Source of the DNA: Whalleya microplaca
Lineage: Eukaryota > Ascomycota > Sordariomycetes > Xylariales > Xylariaceae
Direction: 5' to 3'
NCBI GenBank assembly: GCA_022497155.1
Contig: MU385712.1
Span: forward strand, 1,425,765-1,489,764
DNA length: 64,000 nt
Positions within the stretch are counted from its first letter, which is position 1, and each line of letters opens with the position of its first letter. Below, in pieces: positions 22,284-33,858 of this stretch. The translations under genes and the position numbers were made by a program. The notes beneath the pieces were generated by a model. The model was not told the DNA's origin, made no database searches, and saw only the letters and a program-made list of their open reading frames with translations.

Positions 22284-23145
22284 TCTGCGTATGCCTCTAA
22301 TGCTGATGGTAAAATCTGTAGATCGTTGTAACGGCGTGGTAGGTGTGGCGATACACGATTGATTTGCTGGGATCTTCTGACATCTATTCAAGGTGTTGAG
22401 TACAAGCCGAGATAGGATGGTAGGTCTCTTGAACATTTTCCAATGGCCTTGTAGTGCTAAGGTACACTTATATATGATAGATTTTGGTCGTATCCAACTA
22501 TGAATTACCCCGCGATCTTTATGCGATCTGATGTTCCAAACCATCATCATAGATCTGAGACATGGGCTTTTTTGTCCTTGATGAGGTGTATCTCGATATC
22601 ATGACGTAGTTGACACACATAGGTGTCTTGTGCGTCTCCATTACGAAATCAAACTGTAATTCTAAGTGCTCCGACAATACAGACTGTATCAATCTATCAC
22701 TTTATATGGGCATATTCAATTACACATTCCATGGGCTATGACCATTTATTAGACATGGCTCAAGGTATGGGTGTTAGTCATTTCCAAGCTTCATAAGTGT
22801 CTTAAGGAGTACACCAAACCGTACCTGTCGATTGAAGACACATCTTGCAAGGGGCAGCTTAGACTACTAGTTCCAACGTTTACTCTATTGGTATCTACCC
22901 ATATATACACTTACATATGGAAGTACCATGTGTGCTGTGTTGTAAAATTACATACAGTATGTACAAAGCAAAAGACCACCTCCGCCCGTTTTCCAAAAAG
23001 CCGCCGTCGCGATTGATCGCGTTGCTTAATCGCCCTAAGAGACGCCTTGACTCGCACTGAGGTCAGGCGGAGAAGTTTCCTCCAACTCCGTACCATACAA
23101 AATAGCCACCCTCATTCCCTTTTGCGCTCAGAATATACAATCCCT
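22284..23145. other. Intergenic, promoter side of bli-3-like gene
   Basis: It includes an open, Arg/Ser-rich in-frame extension of the bli-3-like gene (22284-22436). The rest is AT-rich without a supported gene. Confidence 0.45.
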
Positions 23146-23171
23146 ATATATATGTATATATACATATATAT
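23146..23171. repeat. 26 bp perfect AT/GT palindrome
   Basis: An alternating purine-pyrimidine perfect palindrome just 3' of the lectin-like gene. It could form a cruciform or be part of the polyadenylation region. Confidence 0.8.
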
Positions 23172-23175
23172 CTAT

Positions 23176-24907
23176 TCAAGGGAAAACTGTGCTAACGTAG
23201 TTGAATTTGGACGGATCCGACGTGTCCAATGAGTACTCCAGGATCTTGCTGCCGGAGATCCCGTAGAACATCGCATCCGCCGACATCGCGATGGCCGTGA
23301 AGTTGACGTCCGAAGGGCCGTTGTTGAACTCGAAGCTCGAGATCGTGTTCATCTGCTTCCCGTTATAGTAGCTGCCTTGAATATTACCGCCTTGTAAAAG
23401 CGCAAGGTACAACCCCTGATTCCAGTTATTCCATTTCGCGGCCGCAAACATCTGTGATTCCGCGGGCAAAGGTATGTCAGAGAGTAGTGTGGTGACTAAA
23501 TTGTGTCAGCAATTGATTCTTCCAAACGTGAGTTAGCTCTAAGTCTCGCTCACCTTTTTGATCGGCACCGGTCCAGGTGTCTTCGTACGGGGTCATCCTC
23601 ATGGTGCCGGTCCGGTCCGAATTGACGGACTCGGAGACCATTTGGAGGCGGTCGAGCCACGGCCCGCGTAGTTCGGGGATGATGGCGAGACTAGTATTGG
23701 CGGCCACTTCTTGAGACTCCACTGCCACCGTCGCCGTCGCCCATTGAGTAGAATTGGCCGTCTTGATGGCCCCCTCCGGTCTCTGGTAGGCCACGACCCA
23801 ATTGCCATCACAATCACGACCCCAACAGCGCTGCCACATCGCGGCCAATTGGCCACCCGGCCACGTTTGAAGTCTCGCGTTGTCGAGGGTGTCGTTCTCC
23901 CATTTCGACGGCGAGTTGAGAGCGTCAAGGGACGCCATCGATCTTATAAGACTATCCGGGTCCAGGAACCAGAGGTGCGTCTCGTACTTCGGATCCTTGT
24001 CCATCGACGCACTCGTTAAAGGTGTGCCCGGTATGGGCCTAAGGGGTGTCGTCGTGGCGTGCATTAAGTCGGTTAGATTGTCCGTCGCCCACTTCTTGCC
24101 GTCGGAATCCCAACGCCGGGCGATGATGGCGTTGTACGCGTCCTGGAAGAAGACGGTCCTGTGAGCCACGCCCTTCGAATCCGTCCAGTTCGACGCGGTC
24201 AATTTCGAGTTGCCAAGGATCAGGTTCTGGTCCGCAGGCGTATCGGACGCCGGGTCCTTCGGCGACCCATCCGATCCCGATGATGAGGCCGAGGACGAAG
24301 AATATTTTCGCCCCGCCAAGCCTCCTGCTATTCCTCCCGCCACCGCTCCAATCACCACGATAATTGCCGCCACCGCGATCAACCAGAAAGCTTTCTTCGG
24401 GAGACCACACACCGTCGCAGGCCCTGCCGGTTTCTCGTCTGAGGGAAACTGGCTCCCGCCTCCATTCTCCTGAGCGCTCATCGGACTAGGCCCGTAGGCG
24501 GTAGAATCTATCGGGCTACCTGTAGCAGTGGGTGCGTAACTCGACGCAACTGGATAGCCCGCACCAGCTGGATATCCTGCACCGTTTGGATACGCGCCAT
24601 TCGGATACGCCGCGGCGCCATTCTGATATGGCGCGCCATTGTAGTAAGCCGCACCACCTGCGTAAGTATTCGGGTCTTTATTATACGCTGCCACGGGCGG
24701 CGGCGGATATGGATTAGTCGAGTTGGGAATGACCTCTTTCGCCGACTCGGGGCTGTAATATGATGTTGTATTTCCTTGTTGCTCCACCGGCACAGCTTGT
24801 GGATAGCTGTGCTCTGGATATGCCACCACCTCCTTCTGATGGAACTCCGGGTCCTGGGTAGATACCTCGAGCGTGCTGTACGGCGCCTGATGTTGTGGAT
24901 GTGACAT
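23176..24907 (-). CDS. Membrane-anchored (type II) protein with fucose-lectin-like ectodomain
   Basis: Two exons (24907-23554, 23495-23176) with a 58-base intron (GTGAGC...TTTAG, phase 1) give 557 residues. The N-terminal ~165 residues are cytoplasmic in style, rich in Pro, Tyr, Gly and Asn, with repeats such as YPNGAYPNGAGYPAGAGYP. CGLPKKAFW leads into one hydrophobic segment (AVAAIIVVIGAVAGGIAGGL), then a Ser-rich linker. The remaining ~330 residues contain Trp- and Asp-rich strands (FFQDAYNAIIARRWDSDGKK, WFLDPD, SEFEFNNGPSDVNF-like) that fit the beta-propeller of fungal fucose-specific lectins. This domain order is common in ascomycete surface proteins. Sugar-binding residues cannot be checked by eye. 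Likely role: cell-surface glycan binding. Confidence 0.75.
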
Positions 24908-27900
24908 GGCGTCTCGTTGTCCCAACGGCCGATGCCGTCAAGCAGTTGGTGAAGGTGTAGTCAGTTCAGTACAGGTTGATCCAGCGAGCTTCGGTACAGA
25001 ACATGGCTAATCGTTCGAAAACGTTTACATAGACTACGTAGGCGTCTATTTTTCAACGGCACAGCACTGGCTGTGGCGAGGAGCGAAGATCAAAGGCTAG
25101 TAGGATCTCTCGGGATTGCTCGCGTGCCGGGGGACTTTGGCTGATTTTTAATAAGACAACCACACTGCCCGTGTCTGAATCCCAGCTGCCTAGCTATTCT
25201 ACCCTGCATCATCCCATGTTTTCCTGGTTATCATTGTGGGCTTGGGTGGTCGCACAATCATTGGCAATGTAACGGTGAGCAAGGGGCCATTTCTGGGTCA
25301 ATCTCCAGCTCTAGCCACTCTTGTCCTGCTCGTTCACAGCTGCAAATTCCCCTGTCAAAAGGCAGAACGTCTCAAATCCTCTGTAGACACGTACTTTGCT
25401 ATATGGCGTTAAATGAATCTATATTCTGACCTTTAGTGCGGCTACCATGTAGAAGTCCCACGCAGAACTCAGGCAGTGCCGTATGGTAGGTATGTACTAA
25501 CGTCGAACAGCCCACCGTGCCACAGACTATTAAGCACGCCGTCTTCATTTTTAACCGCTGTGCCGGGCGAAGGATCGCACGCTAAGTCGGATTCATGACC
25601 AATTAGCAGCGATCAGTCAGGGAGCTATCTCCAGCTATGCCTTAAATTACTAATAATTAGCGTAGCAGCATGCTTGGTTTTCCCGTTCAGGGTCGCCTTC
25701 CCCATTTCTGGGGGCGACTAGCATACGCCGCTATTTTGGCTTCGCCCCCAACCACCCTAGCCCCTAATTTGGCCTCGCTTGCCTGCCAGCCTGCCTGGCG
25801 GGCTCTGCTCGCCCAAGCCTTCGACCGAAGAACAGAAAAGCCTAGCAAGCGAAAGCGAAAGACTCACGCAACTTATGCAGTCCGCCCGGAGCTTAGACGA
25901 TTGTCCGATCTGACCGACAGCACCAGGAAATAGGATCCTTCTACTACGTAAGGGTTTCAAACAACTCTTCACTCCTTATTAGTCTATATTATCATATACC
26001 ACCGCCAGAAAACTATTGGGTAAGGTAGACTAGAATCCCTAGTACAACATGCAGAGTAACAGAAAGTCTATTGGCCCATTCGACCTTGACGACAGAAGTT
26101 TCAAGTTGCTACTCTGTACCTCACATAATTTCGTTCAATGCATGTAGTGCGGAAAGTTCCTACGTGTGTATTAAGCGAGCAACTTTGTCAAAGTACGTGA
26201 CGTCAAAGTTGAATCACACCTGTTAATGAAAGTGCAGTTGAAAGGGCAGAATCCCTCGCAAAAACAAGTTGACAAGAGAAATTTCGGGCTGTCCCGTAAG
26301 GGCACGCCATTGAAACACGGGTAGGGGTATTTATGGTGTATTATGTAACCGAGGAATCCTACCAGACCGCCGGGGTCCATGATTTCGAAGGAATATCAGC
26401 TCGACGATCAGAGATCTGTCGTCTTGAGTTAATTGGACAATATGCTCTGGGCGGCGAATAGAAGTCGACACTGATAGGGTATCCCAATAATAAGCTCAGC
26501 ACACACGCACGTGTTTTTGCTCCTTTTGCCACTGATCAAGTCTGATACAGTCGTATCTGTCTGGCTGTCTGGACGATCCAGCTTCCTAGCAGCACTGACC
26601 TCCTGCTGGTCATGTAGCATCGACAGACGGCTGCATGGTCATGGCAGCATGGTCGACAAGGCACCGGGAATGGCTTGGCCCACCCTCAGAAGGGTCGCTG
26701 CATACCGACCCCCGCAGAGAAGCCCAACAGAGCACTCGGTGGATCGAACTTCTCTTCTCAAGTTTCAAGAAGCGCGCTATGTAGCGCGGTATCGTATAGT
26801 TGGTGGTTCTAGTATGCCTAGCCATCCTACAAACTATGTACGATGTATAACGGGCAAGGTCTCGTTTTTAAGCTTGTTTTTGCCGCATATAGTTCGGCGT
26901 CTAGGACTTCTAGCCTCCTGTCTGCCTGCTCCTTCGCAACCCCTCACTTTGAGTCCACACATAGGGATGCCCATGGGTGTCCACAGTTCAGGTTCTAATG
27001 GTTCACTCATTTCTTGGCCATGAACTGTATCTTCACAACTACCGTAGATTCCAGAATCTTATTGCTGATCGTGATGCATTTTAGAGTGAGATTAGCAGAT
27101 GCGATCGTGAATTAGTGTCGGGGACTCTTTGGACCGGCGTCCTCATCTATCAGGGGATCTGTTCTGGCTGGTCAAATTCTGACAGCTAATCTGCCAGTTT
27201 GAAACCAATGACAGTTCTTGTGACATCGACGTCTATCTAGGGCTGCTAGACACGGGTAACAATTCTCCGGCTACCGAATAGAATACAGTAATGGAGGGTG
27301 AAATGTCGGTGCTCTACTATAGAAGGTTCCATGTCTCGAAATGGCCGGCAGCTGCAGAGACCAGGTTAATAGAGGTGTGATACATGAACCCGCGTTTGTG
27401 CGACGTTCCACGGAGGCCATGAGAACGGAAAACGCCATATCGTCGGGACTTGGCCTCCTGATCCGCCCTGCAGGATATGTGTGATACATAGTAGCTGTTG
27501 CCGCACTCTGCCACCGAAGATCTACGCCGCAGTACTGTGTAGGTATCAATAAGCGCCGACACTCAAGCGCCGTGCGAGGCTAGGCTTAGCCGCGACCCTC
27601 TCGTCTTGCTAGGCCCATGCTCTTAGACCCAAGTGAGGCTACATGAACTTTCCAGGCCCGCAACGGTCTCGAGTGAGGCCACAACCCCCCAAAAAGCAGC
27701 CAGCAAGCCTGTACGCCCAGCGCAGAGCCACGAAGACATTGTTACACTCGTGAAATCAGCCGTGTCCCGAACATTGAGCTGACTAAGTGTTGTTGATCTA
27801 TACTGTAATGAATTTGTATTATCACAATTCGTGGATTGGCGGTCGATTCGGCATGGGGTTTTGACAATTATCGAGGTAGGTGATGCCACATGTCAAGGCC

Positions 27901-28153
27901 AATGAAAGCTAGATAAATTCGTGGATCGCTAAAGATATGCAACACACTTAGCCTTCCATCTCACTTATCGACACTTTACAGGCGCTCTTGTTTCGTTCAA
28001 CAATGAGCGTTCGACAACTTTACCAGGCGACATGTCTCCGAATAACCTTCTAGGGTAGAATGTGATCGCTACGACTGGTCTCACAAGGCGCCTCGCTACC
28101 GGCTGCCACTACTTTCCGTCTTTAGTCCCACTTCATTCCCTTTTCGTTTCGCC
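24908..28153. other. Long intergenic tract, no supported gene
   Basis: About 3.2 kb. It begins with the lectin-like gene's promoter. Scattered open frames (e.g. 170 codons at 26511-27023, plus) have no domain, conserved-looking block or splice context. No RNA gene seen. Confidence 0.45.
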
Positions 28154-28912
28154 ATGGCAGTGCAGTCTGTAAAGCCATCCCAAAATCAACAAAGGGTCTC
28201 CAATTCGTATTATTGCAATTTGGGACATCGTCATTTCCATCACCACGATTCAGTCAACCTAGGAAGAGGGAAGCACTATCACAAGCGTCCAGAGCCGCGC
28301 CCAGAGCCGCACAGGAGACGAAGGGACAAAGAGAGAATCGAGACGAAAGTCGAAGAGAAAGTCGAAGTGAAACCGAAGAGGAAGAGAAAGCACCGCCCTA
28401 AGGCGAAGGAACCCCCTCTCTCGAGCCTGGTTTTCGCCAAAATAGGCATGGTCTTGCTAGGCCTACTATGTGTGCGCTCTTCTGAAGAGCGCCTAAAGGA
28501 CCAATCACGGCGACATTTGCATGATAATTGCCTTGAGGACAAGGGACCGCCCCCGAAACCTGAGCAACGCCATGAGCAACGCCATGAGTCACGCCATGAG
28601 CAGCGCCGCGAGCAGCGCCGTGAGCAGCGCCATGAGCAGCGCCATGAGCAGCGCCATGAACAACGCCCTGAGCAACGCCATCGCCGCCAGAAACCAAGCA
28701 TCACAACAAAGGAGAGCATCCAAAAACATAGTGCTTTATCTACGGAAACCCGCTATCAACGACGCTCTTCTACATTGGTCTCTAGTCAACCCCCGAAGCC
28801 TGTCCCTGTCAAGAAAAAGCGAGCAATAGATTCCGGTGTCAAGTTTCAGGGGAGACATCTTGGACAGTGTGGCACGCCTCGCGCCAAGATTAAGTACATT
28901 ACCGTGGTATGA
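28154..28912 (+). CDS. Low-complexity basic ORF with 4-residue repeats (frame uncertain)
   Basis: An ATG in good context (GCCATGGCA) opens 252 codons. The product is very Lys/Arg/His/Glu-rich, with a ten-unit EQRH repeat encoded by a 12-base tandem array, and one short hydrophobic stretch (KIGMVLLGLLC). The repeat leaves several frames open: a second plus frame from ATG 28521 reads as Ala/Met/Ser/Asn repeats, and antisense frames are open too. Which frame, if any, is translated cannot be decided here. No family is recognised. Confidence 0.35.
   Translation: MAVQSVKPSQNQQRVSNSYYCNLGHRHFHHHDSVNLGRGKHYHKRPEPRPEPHRRRRDKERIETKVEEKVEVKPKRKRKHRPKAKEPPLSSLVFAKIGMVLLGLLCVRSSEERLKDQSRRHLHDNCLEDKGPPPKPEQRHEQRHESRHEQRREQRREQRHEQRHEQRHEQRPEQRHRRQKPSITTKESIQKHSALSTETRYQRRSSTLVSSQPPKPVPVKKKRAIDSGVKFQGRHLGQCGTPRAKIKYITVV
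28562..28681. repeat. 12 bp tandem array, ten copies
   Basis: Units of GAGCARCGCCRT in tandem with few substitutions. The array length is a multiple of three, so copy-number change would not shift a frame. Confidence 0.9.
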
Positions 28913-29076
28913 GGCTCTACGTTTGCATCCAACCTCTCGCAGTTTCTCTAGTGAAGGTTGAGACAGTCATTCAAAGGGATGAGTAGCGACCCCCCCGATG
29001 TTAGGTTTCAAGGGGGTTTCTAGCTCAGTTTGGGCTTTTTGATACGAGCAAGACTACAGTTATATGTGACTATGCT

Positions 29077-29980
29077 TTAAGCAAGTGGCACAAGCGAGAA
29101 AAAGCAAGCGACAGTAACTCGCATGCTACTCGTAGAGAGCTCGATGCCTCCTAGTCGTGGTATGGTTGTCCACGCTGAGCTTGAGCTGCTCAACTCATTT
29201 CTGCAAATTCTGTTCCTCACGAAGGGCTCATCAGAAGCACCCTGAACGATGGACCGACGGAAACTCGATGGCAGCACAGCAGCATTGACCAAGAGGTTGG
29301 TCACAATAGTGCCTGTGTCAGAAGCCACGTAATAATCAGAAGAATAGGGCACGTCCATATCCCGTTCTAGACGCCGTTTTAACGTTGCCTCATTGTACAA
29401 TCCTACCTGTCAGATTCGAAGACCACACACCATTTGTGATGCATATGGTGGCACTACAGAAGACATTAATAACCGACGTAACCGCCACGCAAAAGGCAAA
29501 AAATTATGATTTCCGAGGTACTTATTCCACGTGTTCCCCCCACCATTACATTGCATCTGAATGGTAAGGAGACATAGATATACGGGATATCTTGTGTGGG
29601 TGGGTTGCTTGGCACTCTCCTCTTAGTGACCGGCGATTGGCTTTCGGGGCCAATCCGCTTGTGCCGTGTATCTGCAGAAAGGAGTTACCCACGAGACACA
29701 AATCAGGTTTGAGCTTTTTCCGTACATCTACACTGCAGATGCTTGTCTCCACTACTACCCTCCACCCTCAGCTGAGGATCCCAGACGAATTTTCTAGATT
29801 GACTACCAAGCGACACGGTGTTCTTGGGAAAACACCACTCGGCTTTCCTATCGGGCACCAAGCTTACCTGGCTTTGAAGCCATATGTAGATATTCAGGCC
29901 CCAGATCAATATGTTTGGGTCCTATCTTCTTGTTCTCTCCAAACTGTGCATCGTGCCTCGAATTGTATATCGAGTATGGT
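29077..29980 (-). pseudogene. Possible multi-exon gene or relic, unrecognised
   Basis: Three minus-strand segments look coding. About 29980-29880 reads HDAQFGENKKIGPKHIDLG and runs to a GTAAGC donor after MASKP. About 29770-29546 contains KKLKPDLCLVGNSFLQIHG. About 29412-29077 contains KRRLERDMDVPYSSDYYVA and ends in a stop at 29077. A phase-1 join of the first two is possible, but no clean chain of introns connects all three, and no start or domain was found. It may be a real gene misread by eye or a decayed one. Confidence 0.3.
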
Positions 29981-29999
29981 TAGCGTTGTATTATTGCGG

Positions 30000-31854
30000 A
30001 CCGCTACCCAGTGGTTAGGGTCTGCATAAAGGCGCCAGCCGAGAGCAATCGTCTATGCATACGCTAATCACGAAGGGCCAGTGGCTAGCTTCATCGGGTT
30101 CTCCATCATAGTTCCTCCCTTCAGTTCCCACCTCCTACATCGTACTGCATCCAGACCCAGCAGGGCTGTGCTTCCATGCCCACGCGAGACAGCATATCTT
30201 TAAGGCTGCATTTAGTGCCGAGAAAAAGGGACGAAGACTATAATCAGATCTAGAAGACCGGCTCTACGGCTCGATGAATTATCCAGGGCAACCACTCATG
30301 AGATAGATCGCCCAGACTGCCAGTCTTCAGATGACACGCATCGCGTTCAAGTAGTTAATTGACTGTGATATGCTTTTCATGCAGTCAAGTGTCCTCTAAG
30401 ATGACAGCGTAGGTGAATTCGAAGAAAGCATATACGCCTCATAGGGCTACTAGCGAGCATTGTGGAGTAGACTTCGTTTAAGATATGTTGCAAATGTGTC
30501 CGACCTATCAACTAGAGTAGATGTCATGAAGTGCCGTACCTGGTTAGAAATCGATGTTAGAGGACAACTGTTGCGTTCGATATTGTTGGCCCCTTCATGA
30601 TCATCAGTTTGCTGAGTTGTTGAATTATTGCTCAGGAAGGTTCAAATTCAAGCCATATAGCTATGCCTACTTGCTGATAACGAGCGCAATACGAAGTGAG
30701 GCATGCGTTATGACGTGGAAATGTATATGCTTGTCTTCACGCACATCATCAACATTACGACCACCCTTCAACATCCAATGAACTCTTGCTGTGTTTCCTC
30801 CTTAGGTCGTGATCTGTTTCTGCTGTGCACAGAAAGAGAATGCCAAAAGCCATGCAACGTTCAGGGGTATGCACTACTATATCAAAATACAGGGAGTCGA
30901 CGCAAAATGAAAGGGGGGTGTATCCTCAGCAGACAGGCCAATGACACAAGCACAGATTGGGTTCCATAAACTACTTCCAGCCTCAGAAGATAATGTGGTC
31001 TAGAAGAGGCGATCAATTCCAAAGCTGTTTTTGGTTATACCGAAACTCATACCTTTAACTACGGGGTACTCTAAGATTCTATGTGTAATTCCTTTCTTTT
31101 GGTCAATGCTTAAGCGGATACTAATGGCAAGGGGCTGCTATCACACAGATGGGCCCTCTTAAGGAACTCATGCCTTTTTCACTTATAACCGTAAAGCTCT
31201 ATTGCTTAGATTGTTATATAATGTCTTTTGAACATCTACTATGAGAAGCATTCTCGTTCCCTTTGTATTATTAGAAACAAATGTTGCTATCAGTCTCAAG
31301 GGCTAGCTATTTGTCATTGTGCTTTTCAGAGGTCTATACTGTTTTGGGGTACTAGATCATACCTAAGCGATTTACTAGCACAATGGCTTTTTCCGTCGTT
31401 TGTCCCTGGAACCCACCTATTTGCATGTGATATTACAGTGTAACATCGTTGATCAGGGTCAAATGTTAGGAACAAAGAAATCCAAGTCAGTAGCAGTATC
31501 ACCAAAGTTGCATTTGAAGGATTTGCAGCATCGATGACCTCCAGTATCAGTAGACTATAATTTGCACGTCAAAGCTAGATACATGCATAATGGTTTTGTT
31601 CCGGGAGCTTACCCAAACAGGCAATGCCAATTAAAAAATCAGATACCTTTATATTGTTGAACTCTTTAATACTGTTACACTATTGTTAGAAAGAAAGAAC
31701 CTTCAAGATACATTCTCTTATTAAACTAAGTTTATATCACGTCCCATGGCTATACTGCTAAGAGTGTCAACCCAGATAGTACTTACAGGTCACTTAGGAT
31801 GTAGATTTATTAGATTAGGCTCGATGAATGAAGCCACAAGTCAAATAATCTAAT
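30000..31854. other. Intergenic, no gene seen
   Basis: About 1.85 kb of sequence with short ORFs lacking any domain or splice support. No RNA genes or long repeats recognised. Confidence 0.45.
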
Positions 31855-31908
31855 CACCCATTTTCATTTCTTCACCCATTTTCATTTCTTCACCCATTTT
31901 CATTTCTT
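31855..31908. repeat. Three perfect 18 bp tandem copies
   Basis: CACCCATTTTCATTTCTT occurs three times in a row, ending 8 bases before the stop codon of the next gene (minus strand), i.e. in its 3' untranslated region. Confidence 0.95.
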
Positions 31909-31916
31909 CGGTCAGC

Positions 31917-32390
31917 TTATATCATTATCTCCCCTCGATCTTGTTTTACCAAGAAGCCCAACAAACTCATAACTCTCATAGTACGGTCGAACTCAGCATC
32001 CTGACGACTATACTTTTGTAGGCTTACATCAAACTGCTTTCCTTTGGAGCTCTTCAGGAAATCAGTGACGGTTACCACGAACAGGGACACATGTGGCAGC
32101 AGCTCGTAGGGTTGGTAGTAACACTCCTCCGTAATACATTCCTCTAGTGTTTTCCCTCTTCGCACTCGCCGTGTAGCTAGCTTGTCTTGCAAGTACTCAT
32201 CGACTACTTTCCAGTCTGGTAGCACCTTTTGCACTGAGCCCGAGGACATGCATCTGTTCTTATACTTCCGGAAGCATTCCCTTACATAGTCTGACTTGAT
32301 TAGGGCTTCTGCGTCTGCCTTCTTCTTGAGACGGAAACATTTTTGCAGTTCTTCCATTGTCTTTGGTGTGTTTTTGCTTGGGGCCGACAT
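31917..32390 (-). CDS. Orphan 157-residue protein
   Basis: A single open frame from an ATG at 32390 to a TAA at 31917. It starts MSAPSKNTPKTMEELQKCF and is Lys/Arg-rich, with helix-like stretches, CFRKYKNRCM, a Tyr-rich CYYQPYELLPHVSLFVVTV segment and a C-terminal RTMRVMSLLGFLVKQDRG. There is no signal peptide, clear membrane segment or domain I recognise. Length, codon variety and lack of internal stops in an otherwise stop-rich neighbourhood support a real gene. Function unknown. Confidence 0.5.
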   Translation of the reverse strand: MSAPSKNTPKTMEELQKCFRLKKKADAEALIKSDYVRECFRKYKNRCMSSGSVQKVLPDWKVVDEYLQDKLATRRVRRGKTLEECITEECYYQPYELLPHVSLFVVTVTDFLKSSKGKQFDVSLQKYSRQDAEFDRTMRVMSLLGFLVKQDRGEIMI

Positions 32391-33858
32391 CTTGGTTATG
32401 AATCAGTTGATTCGGAAATATTATTCAGTTGCTTTTGTGGTCTGATATCGTCTCCTAGAGTCTATCTGCACAACTTAGAGCTGATTTGGCTAGTTGAGTA
32501 TGCAATAGCATCCTCAGTCCATTATTTACAAAGACTCTGAACACCTCAAACAATCTTTTTGTTCTGCTACTTTCTAATTTCAAGGGCTTTGTTTAGCTTC
32601 TTCATCGAAGTACAGTGAAGTTCCATATCAGCACTAGAATCACAGACATGCGTCTATGTTCGCCTACCTTGCACACACCACTGATCAAGTTGAACAAGTA
32701 GGATGCAATAAATTTCATTTGGCCCTGAGGCAACTTGTCATATTATCAGATGGCTTTGTGTGTTCGTTTTCATTAATACATAATTCTGTTCCAAAGTCTG
32801 TGTGTGTGTGTGTGTGTGTCATTGTTTAACGTCTAGTACGAGTATATCGGCGGATATCCTACACGAACCTCCCGAGGGGTATGTAGACGTGGCAAGCTAT
32901 ATATCTAATTAGAAGCCACTTCGTGCTTATAGCTCATCATTCCCGTGTTTTCTGGCTGCTACGTCTCAGACCGTCCAATATAGAGGTGGCTAGCCTCCTT
33001 TCCTTTACATTCGGCGTAATCCCGTGGCTCTCGTTTTATCTCCTTGAACCTCCCCTCCCGTATCGTCTTCCACCTCCCGTACGGCGAGATAATCCCGTAT
33101 CGTCGAACGTAAGAACTATCAACGTTTGAACGGGTGGTACAGTTGTTTGTGATCGCCGATAATAAAGGAGAGCCGATTGCGAGCCATAATGAAATAACGA
33201 TAACTTCCCCTGAGGGTTCTGTTCCAAAGTCAACAGCTAGATATGACTAGTTTCGTAGCCTGCCGTTTCGCTTTTTCCCTGTTCTCTACAAGTCACAAGA
33301 AGTTAATCTCTCCTTATAGTTTAAACTCAAGACCTTGCGTCCTTTTCTGCGATTAAGTGCACACGGAGTACGTTTATTTTCGGATTGCTCCTCCCTCTAC
33401 CTACCACTCCCTAATTTCTAAGAAATCGTTGTTTAAATAGGGGTAATCGGCATATAGTACATGTATCATCATTATGTTATCTTTAACGGACGAAAACCTG
33501 TTGAAACATATCAATCCATTCAGTGTGTGGTTTTTGTTGAGTGAATTGGATTGGTTCCGTTCCTTGCCTGCCATCCATCATCGAGTTGTCACCATGAACA
33601 AAGCTATCAAATGCGAATGGAAAGTCAAACTCGAAGCGAGAATCTACGAGTCGGTTAGTACGTTGCATGAAAGATATGGAGTCATCAACCATATAGAACA
33701 GGGTAATAGAAAACTAGCTGTGCTTAAAGGGAGCCCATCTGGTGACTAGATCATCATCGGTAGCTTTTGAGTTTCTACAGACACTTGCACTACAAGTGAG
33801 ATTGACCTCTCTTTACTAAGAAAATAGAAAGGAAAAACATTAAAATAAGAACCAATCA
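32391..33858. other. Intergenic with microsatellite
   Basis: No supported gene. A 91-codon plus-strand frame at 33474-33749 starts with ATG but has no domain and is probably chance. Contains the (TG)n tract at 32799-32819. Confidence 0.45.
32799..32819. repeat. (TG)n microsatellite
   Basis: About ten and a half TG dinucleotides in an intergenic region. Confidence 0.95.

Noticed and set aside
26511..27023. 170-codon plus-strand frame
   Set aside because: No domain, no conserved-looking blocks, no splice context; the composition looks random.
28562..28681. CRISPR-like array
   Set aside because: Contiguous 12 bp units without spacers, in a fungal genome; a simple coding-type tandem repeat.
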